A stretch of 64,000 nucleotides of DNA, from contig NC_058043.1 in the NCBI RefSeq assembly GCF_020085105.1, positions 7,507,667 to 7,571,666 on the forward strand, given 5' to 3'. The stretch comes from Siniperca chuatsi. Lineage: Eukaryota > Chordata > Actinopteri > Centrarchiformes > Sinipercidae. Made by a program: the position numbers and the translations under genes. Shown here one piece after another: positions 23,540 to 34,845 of the stretch (its first letter is position 1; each line of letters starts with the position of its first letter). The notes under the pieces were generated by a model, which searched no databases, was not told where the DNA came from, and worked only from the letters and a program-made list of their open reading frames with translations.

Positions 23540-25830
23540 TGACATTGTATCTAACAAGGTGCACAATAAGACACACTTCTATTGTTCCTCCAGTGAAAGG
23601 ACAGAGTGTGGGAAACCAGAGGAAACTCACTCACAGAGCCCTGTGGGACAATACATCCAGACCTTTGCCCTGAAGAGACAGAGATCAAAAGGGACCCTGG
23701 TTCTTAAAATTGGAATTTGTTTTAAACCATACCTTTGGTTGTAAATCTTCCTCTGATGTAAATCAGCATTATCACTTTTTAGAATATTGTCATTTCATTT
23801 CATATTGTCAGTCAACCTTCAAGTCTGTCCTTGACTATGGAGATATTCTGTATTGTCATGTTGACCCCTCAACACTTCAGCAGTTAAATCCTGTGTATCA
23901 TAGTGCATTACGCTTGATCACAAATGACAAATTTTCTACTCATCATTCTTCTTTGTATCACACGGTTGGATGGATTTCCTTACAGTCAAGAAGAAACAGC
24001 CATCTCCTGTTATTCATCTATAAAGCTCTACTGTTGAAGCTTCCAAACTACCTCACATCTCTTCTCTCATTTAAATCTAGTAACTACAGTACACAATCCA
24101 GTAACTACTTAACCTCAGATATCTCCCATGTACCCACTAATGTTGGCAGAACTGGTTTCAGGTACTATACACCTTTTAAATGGAATGAACTGCAAACTGC
24201 CCTCAAACTAGAGTCCTACATTCCCCTTGGAGATTTTAAAGCTTTTTATCTGATGTATTTTTAAGATTCCTGTAACTGTTTTTATACTAATTCCTTGTTT
24301 ATTGTGTTGATTGTGTTCTTCTGAATGTTTCTTGTTCTCAGGTCTCTCATGGAAAACAGATCTTAATCTCACTGAGGCTGCCTGACTAAATAAAGAAATA
24401 GTTGGGTTTTTTTTTAAATCATCGAGTGAGAGCCAATGTTTTTAGCATTGTCTTTTAAAAAGTTTCACTTATGTAATTTAACCTGTAAAACACATTTAAA
24501 CATAAGAATTTGGTTCATTTTACTTAACACTATGTTTCTCAGAATTACGACCTGTGATACTCGGGCTTTGAACAGCAAACAGCTGAAACATAAAACTACG
24601 GCACACGGTTCACATGCCTAGAGGCTGTTGAGAAATATCTAGTAGACCACTTGAACATAAAGGACATTGAGAGCAAACCAGAACTAACATTGCTGAATAA
24701 CTTATGACCATTTTTAAGGTTCATTTCCCATGTTAGCAAGAAAAGTCAATTTTCACAATTCCTGTCTAGTTAATTATTACCTCAGAATCCTCAGAAAGTC
24801 CATTTGTAGGGGGGCACATGCCTATTTTCTGCTAATGGACGGAGTGTGGGAAAGCTCTGGAGAGCAGAGTTGAGTGTGAATGACATTCATCCCACCAGCA
24901 GCCAGCAAATGATTCTCCAAATGGATTTGGCACACTTCAGGAAACAGCTGCCCCCCAGGAAACCTCCCACCCTCGTGTGTAGAGCTGAAATTTAGATCCA
25001 GTTGATGATCAGTAATGAGGCGTGATTATGACTGGAGGTTCGCAATGTATGACAATAACAATGATTGGACTCAAGATATGAGATGGTAAGTCATTTTGGT
25101 GATTTTCTATCATAGACTGTTCACCAAGATTTCAAATTTTGCTAACAGTCAGAGCCAACCAATGGCATCCTTTCCCTCCAGATGGCTGGTGATGTCAGAC
25201 TCTGTTTCTATAACAACACACGGCCAGCATCTGTCACAGAAGTCCCTTTGTGCTTCATTGACCACATCATACAGGGAGTCAGTGTGGGAAACTGAGCTCA
25301 ACCTGTTACTCACACTGACTACAAGGCACGTGTCAAAAGGCTGGACAGCAGCATGGTTATTGTGTTGAGTTTCTTTTACGTGCCTTAGTGGGCATCACAG
25401 TCTAACATCTTATATTACTGTTGTGCAAAATCTTATATTTTTGATTAGGCAAAATTAAAGTGAAACAGATTATGTTAAAAACAAAATGAAATATCTAACT
25501 TAACTATCAATTCAAAAAAGTGATTTCACCTGCTACATTTCAGGTTTTGGCTCAATAAAATAGTTACACAAGAAAAAAACAAAAATTCCACTTAGTTATA
25601 TATATATTTACTTCTATCATACATGTAATTCATACATCACACCATAAATGTTATTCCCTCACGTGTGTGATGGGATGATGAGCGTGTGCTCAGTCAAAGT
25701 CATTGATCCCAGCATCAGGCAGCAGATCGGCTCTCTCTACAGGGTCAACACTTTCCCAGATTCACACAGAGCTCTGTGAGTCTCTCTCCATCACCCCCCC
25801 AGTCCTCCACCTGTTCCCCTGAGATCTGAC
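23540..25830 (+). promoter_or_regulatory. Unit 2 distal CSL-site blocks M0-M3
   Basis: Four conserved blocks precede copy 2. M0 (23540-23745): TGTGGGAA 23607-23614 next to TATTGTTC, a SOX-like motif. M1 (24830-24985): TGTGGGAA 24845-24852 and CAGCTG 24945-24950. M2 (25160-25350): TGTGGGAA 25283-25290 and CACGTG 25327-25332. M3 (25655-25830): CACGTG 25660-25665. TGTGGGAA fits the RBPJ/CSL consensus; CACGTG fits HES/HEY binding; CAGCTG is a proneural bHLH site. Enhancer function is inferred. Relative to unit 5, about 240 bp are missing near 24783. Confidence 0.6.
23796..24418 (+). mobile_element. 5'-truncated L2-type LINE (reverse transcriptase C-terminus and 3' tail)
   Basis: The translated segment reads FKSVLDYGDILYCH, QLNPVYHSALRLITND, LYHTVGWISLQSRRNSHLL and FIYKALLLKLPNYLTSLL, ending with PFKWNELQ. 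That order is typical of the C-terminal end of fish L2/CR1-group LINE ORF2. The 3' end CTCACTGAGGCTGCCTGACT AAATAAAG is the L2-type tail. Units 6-8 have the uninterrupted target at this place. Dead fragment. Confidence 0.75.
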
Positions 25831-25896
25831 CATTGTCCCCCAGGCAATAACAGCATTCACAGTGCTGCACCCCATATTGTCTCACGGAGCTCTCTG

Positions 25897-25970
25897 ATTG
25901 GCTGAGACTGTGAGAAACTCCAGCCAGACCCAAACCCACACATTCATATGGAGATGTGGGACTATAAATA
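25897..25970 (+). promoter_or_regulatory. Copy 2 promoter: CCAAT, paired CSL-like site, TATA (class B)
   Basis: ATTGG 25897-25901; TGTGAGAA 25909-25916, 16-nt spacer, AACCCACA 25933-25940; TATAAATA 25963-25970. TGTGGGAC (25955-25962) abuts the TATA box. The head-to-head pair with a 16-nt gap is the geometry of the Su(H)/RBPJ paired site in Hes1-type promoters. The second half-site deviates (AACCCACA instead of TTCCCACA). Class B sequence GGCTGAGACTGTGAG is shared with copies 3 and 5-9. Confidence 0.8.
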
Positions 25971-26036
25971 GGAGGGATGAAGCCAGCAGAGATCAGATTC
26001 TCTCTACAGAGACCTCTACAGCTCAGAGATCCAGCC

Positions 26037-26634
26037 ATGGCACCTACAATCACTGCAGCAATGACCAATTCTCAGGAGCATCTGACTCTGACCCACAAGG
26101 TAAACTGAAGATTCAAGAAAACTTAATGCTTCATGAAAGGTTTCTTTGTGAATGCTAACACTATACTCCAGGATAAGTTTATTAATGACTTTGTTCTTCT
26201 TTCTGCAGCTCAGAAAGCCTCTGGTGGAGAAGTTACGCAGAGAGCGAATCAACAGCAGCATTGAGCAGCTCAAGTCTCTCCTGGGTCCAGAGTTCCTCAA
26301 ACAGCAGCCAGACTCCAAGCTGGAGAAAGCAGACATCCTGGAGATGACCGTTTGTGTCCTGAGACGACTGCAGCAGCAGCAGCATCAAGCTGTGGACTCA
26401 GCAGCTGTTGATCAGGGCTACTCCAGGTGTGTCCAAGAGGTGGAACACTTCCTGTCCAAGGAACAGGTGAAGACACAGTCCCAGAGAAGACTTCTGACCG
26501 ACTTCAACAAGCTGCAGTCTTCCTCTGATAAGAACCTGAGAGAGGCTGACTTCTCTCTTCTGAGCTCCACAGTCCAGACCAGCATCACCACAGAGAAGAG
26601 TGCAGCCCACAGCGCCCCCTGGAGGCCGTGGTAG
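26037..26634 (+). CDS. hes5-like: hes5/her-like bHLH-Orange repressor, copy 2 (full length)
   Basis: Nuclear transcriptional repressor of the HES/Her family, downstream of Notch. Exons 26037-26099 and 26209-26634, joined at LTHK|LRKP, encode 162 aa. The basic region (22-34) KPLVEKLRRERIN has the HES-specific proline. Helix 1 is SSIEQLKSLL, the loop is EFLKQQPDS, and helix 2 is KLEKADILEMTVCVLRRL. A QQQQ run follows. The Orange domain starts near GYSRCVQEVEHFL. The C-terminus is WRPW, which recruits Groucho/TLE. The ATG is in a good context (GCCATGG) 67 nt after TATA. Copy-specific residue: His in SAAHS near the end. I cannot fix the exact zebrafish counterpart (her15/her4/her12 group); the helix 1-loop segment looks most like her15. 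Confidence 0.92.
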
Positions 26635-27690
26635 ACACCTACAGACTGGAGTGACTACCAGACAAACTGAGACGACCACATTGGTCAAAGATTACTGGAC
26701 TGAATTCTGTGAAATTTTATGGACTTGTTCTTCTGTATGAACAGAAGCTGTATTTTGTGTGTTTTCTTTGTGCAAGATGACATTTCCTGAGGAAATGACA
26801 GCAACAATATCTTTCAAGTTAAGAAAGAGAACATCTTGTCATGCATGATGCATGAACCAAATCTGATTGCATCAGCAATTATTATCTTGCCTCACTGTAC
26901 TTCCAGTTTTGGAAGTATATAATGCTATGGTAACATTGTTATCTTTTGATTGTTATTGATCATATTGATCAAAAAACTTTAATTGTCTATTTGTGGACAT
27001 ATTGTCATAATGGACTTTACCTCACTTAAATCTCTCTGGTGATTCAAAACTGATCTGTTGTAAGATCCAAATGTTTATCCTTTTTTCTAAAAGGTTTTCC
27101 TAATGGTACAGTTTTCCTGTGATGCTTTTAAGCCTCACTGCGCGTCATGTGTTGGTACAACATAGTCCATAGGGTTATTTATTACCTCTTCAAAGGTTTT
27201 GATGATTTGGAATTGATTCAAAATTGTCCTTTTTATGGACATTTTGTCATAATGGACTTTCCCTCACTTTATGTGATTACTGAAAAATGATCTGTTGTAA
27301 GATCAGTATGTTTCTCCTTCTACTGTAAAAGGTTTGTTTAATGTCACAGTTTTCCAGTGACAATGTAATTTGTACATTTTGAGAATCAATTGAGTTTAGT
27401 GGTTATTAAGAACTATGTGACCTGTTGTAAGGTCACTTTATACTATTTTTTATTTTGTTCATTAAGTGCAAATGTTTTGATCCATTTGGGAAAAAAATCT
27501 CAAAGGACAGTGAGTACTGTGTCTTCAAATATTGTAAATCGTTTGTCTTTCATAAAGACAGCTGTTCCTTTACTCTCTCTGAGTACAGTGTGTCTTGTAG
27601 AAATCTACAAGTTGTTGTTGTTGTGATGTATCATCACCTCTAGTTGGAACTTTCTTACTTGATGTGGCTCATTGTGCCTTGTTGAATAAA
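26635..27690 (+). other. Copy 2 3' UTR with hairpins and poly(A) signal
   Basis: The same hairpin order as copy 1 is present. GTCTTT-CAT-AAAGAC at 27545-27559 has a loop change (CAT for TAT) with an intact stem. AATAAA is at 27685-27690. This copy has an additional 240-bp stretch (about 27000-27250) lacking in copy 1. Confidence 0.6.
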
Positions 27691-28094
27691 CAAACACTGC
27701 CAGCTACAAATTTTGTGTTCTCGTGTCCTTGTGTCTCATGGTTATCTGCTTTATAATGACGAAAGAGAGACTTTCTACAGTCATTGTAATTGATTTAAAT
27801 CAATGTTCCAACCTTGAATTGAAAAATATTGAAATTAAATTCAATACACATGTTAACTGTGTTTGCAAAACTTACTTAAGCATAGAAAATTCCGACACAG
27901 TTCCATCAAGATGTTTGATGAAGTGGCTTTATCAATTTTATGTCACTCAATTTAAATGCAGCAGGTCAAGCCTTCAAACTGATAGAGCAAACATGTATTT
28001 CAAATCTAGCAGCAAAATTACCTCTATAAAATTGTCAGTTTCAGGTGTTTTAATGTAAAAAGTTTCAAGTCAACCCTTTCCTATTTTAAAGAGG

Positions 28095-29815
28095 TCAGAT
28101 ATTGTATCTAAAGTGATGCACAATAAGACACACTTCTATTGTTCCTCCGGTGAAAGCAGTGAAAGGACAGAGTGTGGGAAACCAGAGTGAACTCACTCAC
28201 AGAGCCCTGTGGGACAATACATCCAGACTTTTGCCCTGAAAGACTAAAAGGGACTTAGACTAAGAAGTTTTCATTTTTGGAGCCAGTTTCAAAACATAGA
28301 TTCAGTTCTTTTTTCCGATGTCAAAATCACCAACAACAGTTTTACATACATTGGCATTTCCTGAAGTTGCAGCTTTGAAAACTCATCTTATAAGTTTCTG
28401 TCATTTAGGTCAAATGTGAAAGTGGATTGTTATTTAGAATTTATAATGTATGATAATTGGATTGTTGAGTTTCAATAACATTTTAGGATTGCGGCCTTAT
28501 GATATTCTGACATTACAACAGTTACACTAGAAAAGGGAACATTGTTCAGTATTGATACCACACTGGTCAGTGTTTTCATCTGACTAAATATGACCAGAGC
28601 CAAGTGTCACAAGTTGACCTCAGTGTATATTGGTTATATTTACACTATAGGTTTTTCAAGTGTTTAAATGAAATAGGCGATTTCTCCGCTGGTTGCCATT
28701 ACTCCCAATTTTGACTTTATATATTTTGAAATGAAATCTTGATGAGCTGTACAAAGTAAAAGAGAAAGAAAAAACAAAATGGCCTCCAAAACAAAAGAGA
28801 TGTCAAAGGTATATTTGAAATTTCTTTCAATGGACAGTGTGGGAAAACTCTGGAGAGCAGAGTTTAGCATGATTAGCATCCTCAACCCCACCAGCAGCAG
28901 ACTATTCTCCAAAGGGATTTGGCACACTTCAGGAAACAGCTGCTTCAACCGCCCACCCTCATCTATAGAGCTGAAGCTTTTATCCAGTTGCTGATACAAA
29001 GGCACAATTATGATTGGATGGTCAAAATTTACGACAATGATTGGAAGTTGACTAAATTATCGGCACATAAAAATAGTTGACCCTTCAAGATGAAAATGTA
29101 ATGGTAATTTCAAACTTTACATACTATCAGAACAAGCCAATGGCGTTCTTTCCCTCCAGATGGTTGGTGACATCAGACTCTGTTTCTACTTCAACACACG
29201 TCCAGTATCAGTCACAAAAGCTCCATTCAAAGACCTTTTGTTGTTCATTGACCACAGCATTCAGGGAGTCAGTGTGGGAAACTGCGACCAACTTTCCACC
29301 CACACTGACTACAAGGCACAAGTCAGAAGACTGTGCTACATCTGGACAGCAGAATGAATGTCGCTCTAAAGTTTTTTTAAATACATTTTTAATACACGAT
29401 GGGCATCATATTTTTTTTAATACCTCTTAAAAATGTAAGAAAACATCAAGTCACATTAAAAGAAACCTGTAACTGAATTATCAAGATGAAATGGAGAATA
29501 AACAACATGAAAGGCACAACTAGATTTTTGATTATGGCACAATAAAATTATTTAGACACAAACATGTATTTACAGTGATTTTTTGATTTAATTACATGTT
29601 ATTTATAAAGTATGTTTTACCATAGCTGTAATTAATTGTCAATCTCCCACGTGTGTGATGGGATGATGAGCGTGTGCTCAGTCAAAGTCATTGATCCCAG
29701 CATCAGGCAGCAGATCGGCTCTCTCTACAGGGTCAACACTTTCCCAGATTCACACAGAGCTCTGTGAGTCTCTCTCCATCACCCCCCCAGTCCTCCACCT
29801 GTTCCCCTGAGATCT
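28095..29815 (+). promoter_or_regulatory. Unit 3 distal blocks M0-M3
   Basis: TGTGGGAA at 28173-28180 (M0), 28838-28845 (M1) and 29273-29280 (M2). In M2 the HES site reads CACAAG (29317-29322), an N-box, where units 2 and 5-8 have CACGTG. M3 has CACGTG at 29648-29653. M2 contains a 65-codon frame here that is broken in other units, so I read it as non-coding. Confidence 0.55.
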
Positions 29816-29892
29816 GACCATTGTCCCCCAGGCAATAACAGCATTCAGCGTGCTGCTGCTCCACATGCCTGATTGTCTCACTAAGCTCTCTG

Positions 29893-29966
29893 ATTGGCTG
29901 AGACTGTGAGAAACTCCAGCCAGACCCAAACCCACACATTCATATGGAGATGTGGGACTATAAATA
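29893..29966 (+). promoter_or_regulatory. Copy 3 promoter (class B)
   Basis: ATTGG 29893-29897; TGTGAGAA 29905-29912, N16, AACCCACA 29929-29936; TATAAATA 29959-29966. Confidence 0.75.
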
Positions 29967-30032
29967 GGAGGGATGAAGCCAGCAGAGATCAGATTCTCTC
30001 TACAGAGACCTCTACAGCTCAGAGATCCAGCC

Positions 30033-30631
30033 ATGGCACCTACAATCACTGCAGCAATGACCAACTCTCAGGAGCATCTGACTCTGACCCACAAGGTAAA
30101 CTGAAGATTCAAGAAAACTTAATGCTTCATGAAAGGTTTCTTTGTGAATGCTAACACTATATTCCAGGATAAGTTTATTAATGACTTTGTTCTCTTTTTC
30201 TGCAGCTCAGAAAGCCTCTGGTGGAGAAGTTACGCAGAGAGCGAATCAACAGCAGCATTGAGCAGCTCAAGTCTCTCCTGGGTCCAGAGTTCCTCAAACA
30301 GCAGCCAGACTCCAAGCTGGAGAAAGCAGACATCCTGGAGATGACCGTTTGTGTCCTGAGACGACTGCAGCAGCAGCAGCATCAAGCTGTGGACTCAGCA
30401 GCTGTTGATCAGGGCTACTCCAGGTGTGTCCAAGAGGTGGAACACTTCCTGTCCAAGGAACAGGTGAAGACACAGTCCCAGAGAAGACTTATGACCGACT
30501 TCAACAAGCTGCAGTCTTCCTCTGATAAGAACCTGGGAGAGGCTGACTTCTCTCTTCTGAGCTCCACAGTCCAGACCAGCATCACCACAGAGAAGAGTGC
30601 AGCCAACAGCGCCCCCTGGAGGCCGTGGTAG
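30033..30631 (+). CDS. hes5-like: hes5/her-like bHLH-Orange repressor, copy 3
   Basis: Exons 30033-30095 and 30206-30631, 162 aa, all domains intact through WRPW. Substitutions particular to this copy: Met for Leu in RRLMTDF and Gly for Arg in NLGEAD, both C-terminal to the Orange domain. The intron acceptor tract reads CTCTTTTTCTGCAG and is one base longer than in the others. Its 3' region diverges strongly from about 30715 on, which makes it one of the older units. Confidence 0.9.
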
Positions 30632-31492
30632 ACACCTACAGACTGGAGTGACTACCAGACAAACTGAGACGACCACATTGGTCAAAGATTACTGGACTGA
30701 ATTCTGTGAAATTCGAGGACTTGTTCTTCTGTATGAAAAAGAATGCTGTTTAAATACTTTTTTGTGTATTTAAATCTTTCTTGTTGAAAAAAAAAAATTC
30801 CTAGGGAAAAGTGAAATATGGAAACACTATCTTTCACATTAAGAAAGAGCATCATTAATGTATGTTTCATCAATCAATTCAAAAGTAACGCAAGCGAGCA
30901 TTTACTAGAATGCACAACTGTGGTACTTTCTGGTAATATGCGATGAAATGACGTATACTAATTCATTGTCAGTGATAATTTTGATCCTCCAACTGTGCAC
31001 TGTGTGGACATTTTGTCATAATAGACTTGATCTCGTAATTTTAATCTTTGATTACTCAACATTGATCTGTTATAGGATCAATGTGTATGTTTTATCCTTT
31101 TGTCTGAAAGGTTTGCTTATTAACCTGGTGCTTTCTAAGATTGCTGTGCTGCTTTCTTTTTCTTTCATGAAGATTAATTGACTTGACTGAGTATTAACCT
31201 ACTCGTATCACTTTGTGATCATCTTAACCTGATCTGTTCTAAGGTCCGTTTTTTCTCCTTCACTTTTGTTATAAAGTGCAGATAATGTCCATTTTAAATA
31301 ATGTTTTTTGCAAGACTGAGTGTTGATTAATCTCATACTGTCTGTGTCTTTTGTAAAGACGACTGTTCCTCTACTCAGTTTGAGTACAGTGTGCCTTGGA
31401 GATTTTACCAAGTTATTGTTGTGATGTATCATCACATTTACCTGCCTCCAGATGAAAATGTCATACTTGATCATTGAGTTTGTTTGAATAAA
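30632..31492 (+). other. Copy 3 3' UTR, diverged but hairpins kept
   Basis: GTCTTT-TGT-AAAGAC lies at 31346-31360. The next hairpin is CTTGG...CCAAG at 31395-31412, where most copies have CTTGT...ACAAG. GTGATG/CATCAC is unchanged. AATAAA is at 31487-31492. Confidence 0.6.
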
Positions 31493-31699
31493 CAAAAACA
31501 TAACCTAATCAGCTGCATTTTGTGCTCATGTTTTATTTGTTGAAGCATAGTAACATAGTGATGATGAAGAATAGATACATCATATATCGCCAAACCAAGT
31601 GGAGACGTGTGCCTCCAATCATGTTTCAATGACAAAACCTCTGCTAGGTCATGATTTTGGTGCAATTGTCAGTTCAAGGTGTTGGACTGTGAAACGTTT

Positions 31700-34030
31700 T
31701 AAGTTAACTGTTCTCTCCTACAAGAGGCCACACATTTCAGGTAGTGTGTGATGTGATACCTAATGAGACACACTGGTATTGACCCTACAGTAAAAGCAAT
31801 GAAAGGACAGATTGGGAGAAACCACAGAAAACTCACTCATGAGTCCCAATGGGACAACAGATCGTGACCTCTGTCCTAGAGAGAAAGAGTTTAAGAGGGA
31901 ATATAGTGGAATTAAAGTAATAACATGCTTATTTGTTTCAAATCATGCTTGTAAAGTTAGTCCATTATTAGAACAAAACTTGTCAGCATCAACAGATCTG
32001 AAAATATTGCAAGTTGATCGATTGGAACAGAAAATATTTAACGGCTTAAAATAACAGATCACAAAATGTCGGTAAGCTACATAACATGTTAGATTAAACT
32101 GTAACTCAAGTTTCACACAAAGACACTCTTACAGTACAATATTGACAATTTGGATACCAATTACTTAAAGCTAAATATTGTTCAGTGTAAATGTCAGGTA
32201 GAGCAATGTGAGGATTCTGGATAACACCCATTTTATATTTTTATCTAAGTGTATGTTTTTTATTATAAACTTTGAATTTTCCAAGAATTTGTATGATTAT
32301 ACTACTGGCCAGTCAAATATGGCTAATGTTAAAATTTTAGTCAGTTTTGATTACGATCTTTAGCTCTACACTAAACAAATACAATAAAATGAATTAAAAA
32401 TAATGGCTTCTACTTGTGCCAAAGACAAACGTGTTTTAACATGGCACTTAGAGTGAACATTACGTCAGTGGACAGAGTGTGGGAAAGCTCTGGGGAACTG
32501 AGACACAGTTCAGTTTGATGAGCATCCTCAACCCCACCAGCAGCCGACTTTTGTCCAGAGGGATTTGGCACACTTCAGGAAACAGCTGCTTCAACCGCCC
32601 ACCCTCATCTATAGAGCTGAAGCTTTTATCCACTTGCTGATACAAAGGCACAATTATGATTGGATGGTCAAAATTTACGACAATGATTGGAAGTTGACTA
32701 AATTATCGGCACATAAAAATAGCTGACCCTTCAAGATGAAAATGTAATGGTAATTTCAAACTTTACATACTATCAGAACAAGCCAATGGCGTTCTTTCCC
32801 TCCAGATGGTTGGTGACGTCAGACTCTGTTTCTACTTCAACACACGTCCAGTATCAGTCACAAAAGCTCCATTCAAAGACCTTTTGTTGTTCATTGACCA
32901 CAGCATTCAGGGAGTCAGTGTGGGAAACTGCGACCAACTTTCCACCCACACTGACTACAAGGCACAAGTCAGAAGACTGTGCTACATCTGGACAGCAGAA
33001 TGAATGTCGCTCTAAAGTTTTTTAAAATACATACGATCTTTAGCTCTACACTAAACAAATACAATAAAATGAATTAAAAATAATGGCTTCTACTTGTGCC
33101 AAAGACAAACGTGTTTTAACATGGCACTTAGAGTGAACATTACGTCAGTGGACAGAGTGTGGGAAAGCTCTGGAGAACTGAGACACAGTTCAGTTTGATG
33201 AGCATCCTCAACCCCACCAGCAGCCGACTTTTGTGCAGAGGGATTTGGCACACTTCAGGAAACATCTGCCTCAACCTCACCACACTCATATACAGAGCTG
33301 ACATTTTGATCCACTCCAGGATATTGACATTTTCTACAGTTACTACTAGAAAGATTTGGTACAAATTTAGTATGACACTTGATGTATTTTTTTATTGTGT
33401 TTTAAAAGTTTTATCAAACCTTGGAGGCAACCTATGGTATTCTTTCCCTCCAGATGGTTGGTGACGTCAGGCTCTGTCTCGATTACAACACACGACCAGC
33501 ATCCGTCACAAAAGCTCCTTTCAAAGTCCTTTTGTTGTGCACTGACCACATCATGCAAAGACTCAGTGTGGGAAACTGAGAACAACTTTCTACTCACACC
33601 ACCTACTAGCCACAAGACAGAGGACACACCTGCTACATCTGGACACCAGGATGACTTTGTCTCAGTTTAAACATGAATATAATAACACCATGGACATTTA
33701 ATGTTGATTGCAAGTGCCTTGCAGAACTGACAAAAGTCTGTTTTGATTTTAAAATAATATTGAAGAGTCTGGTAAAATGCATAAAGAACAACAGTGTAAA
33801 GAGCAGACTGATTAATATGTAATAGTTAATAAAGGATGAATAAACCTGCACCGACAGGGTTAAGTAAAAGGGTGAATATCATTAGCGTGTGCTCAGTCAA
33901 AATCATTGATCCCAGCATCAGGCAGCAGATCGGCTCTCTCTACAGGGTCAACACTTTTCCAGATTCACACAGAGCTCTGTCAGTCGCTCTCCATCACCCC
34001 CCCAGCCCTCCACCTGTTCCCCTGAGATCT
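31700..34030 (+). promoter_or_regulatory. Unit 4 distal blocks with M1 and M2 duplicated
   Basis: M0 (31700-31905) has lost its CSL site (reads ATTGGGAGAA). M1 and M2 occur twice, with TGTGGGAA at 32478-32485, 32919-32926, 33158-33165 and 33567-33574. M3 (33880-34030) lacks the CACGTG found in other units. The unit therefore has four distal TGTGGGAA sites instead of three. Confidence 0.55.
32353..33670 (+). repeat. 680-bp direct duplication inside unit 4
   Basis: The segment starting ACGATCTTTAGCTCTACACT occurs at 32353 and again at 33033. The first ~220 bp are almost identical; later parts differ, and the second M2 resembles a separate lineage. An internal unequal exchange is likely. Confidence 0.8.
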
Positions 34031-34106
34031 AACTATTGTCCCTTTCTAATATGACCACTGAGCATGTAGCAGCGAAGCAAAGGAATTTCTCTTGTTGGAC
34101 TCTCTG

Positions 34107-34181
34107 ATTGGCTACAAACTGTGAGAAACTCCAGCCAGACCCAAACCCACACATTCATATGGAGATGTGGGACTATAAATA
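34107..34181 (+). promoter_or_regulatory. Copy 4 promoter (class A)
   Basis: ATTGG 34107-34111; TGTGAGAA 34120-34127, N16, AACCCACA 34144-34151; TATAAATA 34174-34181. The upstream flank (ATATGACCACTGAGCATGT) matches copy 1, not the neighbouring copies. Confidence 0.75.
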
Positions 34182-34247
34182 GGAGGGATGAAGCCAGCAG
34201 AGATCAGATTCTCTCTACAGAGACCTCTACAGCTCAGAGATCCAGCC

Positions 34248-34845
34248 ATGGCACCTACAATCACTGCAGCAATGACCAACTCTCAGGAGCATCTGACTCT
34301 GACCCACAAGGTAAACTGAAGATTCAAGAAAACTTAATGCTTCATGAAAGGTTTCTTTGTGAATGCTAACACTATACTCCAGGATAAGTTTATTAATGAC
34401 TTTGTTCTTCTTTCTGCAGCTCAGAAAGCCTCTGGTGGAGAAGTTACGCAGAGAGCGAATCAACAGCAGCATTGAGCAGCTCAAGTCTCTCCTGGGTCCA
34501 GAGTTCCTCAAACAGCAGCCAGACTCCAAGCTGGAGAAAGCAGACATCCTGGAGATGACCGTTTGTGTCCTGAGACGACTGCAGCAGCAGCAGCATCAAG
34601 CTGTGGACTCAGCAGCTGTTGATCAGGGCTACTCCAGGTGTGTCCAAGAGGTGGAACACTTCCTGTCCAAGGAACAGGTGAAGACACAGTCCCAGAGAAG
34701 ACTTCTGACCGACTTCAACAAGCTGCAGTCTTCCTCTGATAAGAACCTGAGAGAGGCTGACTTCTCTCTTCTGAGCTCCACAGTCCAGACCAGCATCACC
34801 ACAGAGAAGAGTGCAGCCAACAGCGCCCCCTGGAGGCCGTGGTAG
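34248..34845 (+). CDS. hes5-like: hes5/her-like bHLH-Orange repressor, copy 4
   Basis: Exons 34248-34310 and 34420-34845, 162 aa, intact bHLH, Orange and WRPW. The protein is close to an array consensus, ending SAANSAPWRPW. What sets it apart is regulation: a class A promoter like copy 1, joined abruptly to an M3 block of the class B kind, and duplicated M1/M2 upstream. This mosaic suggests exchange between units. Confidence 0.91.

Noticed and set aside
24345..24410. Gene polyadenylation site at AAATAAAG
   Set aside because: This is the 3' tail of the L2-type LINE fragment, not of a host gene.
25680..25780. Open frame through block M3 ending at a GTGAGT donor-like site
   Set aside because: No start or linked exon, and block identity among young duplicates says nothing about coding. 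Treated as regulatory.
28779..29005. Open frames on both strands across block M1
   Set aside because: The reading frame shifts between units (compare 48513-48731) while TGTGGGAA and CAGCTG are kept, so coding is unlikely.
29160..29357. 65-codon open frame in block M2 (also 32806-33003), preceded by an acceptor-like pyrimidine tract
   Set aside because: The frame is cut after GVSVGN in units 2 and 5-8 and lost in the second M2 of unit 4, and a 12-nt length difference and non-conservative changes occur. Better explained as a conserved non-coding block holding TGTGGGAA.
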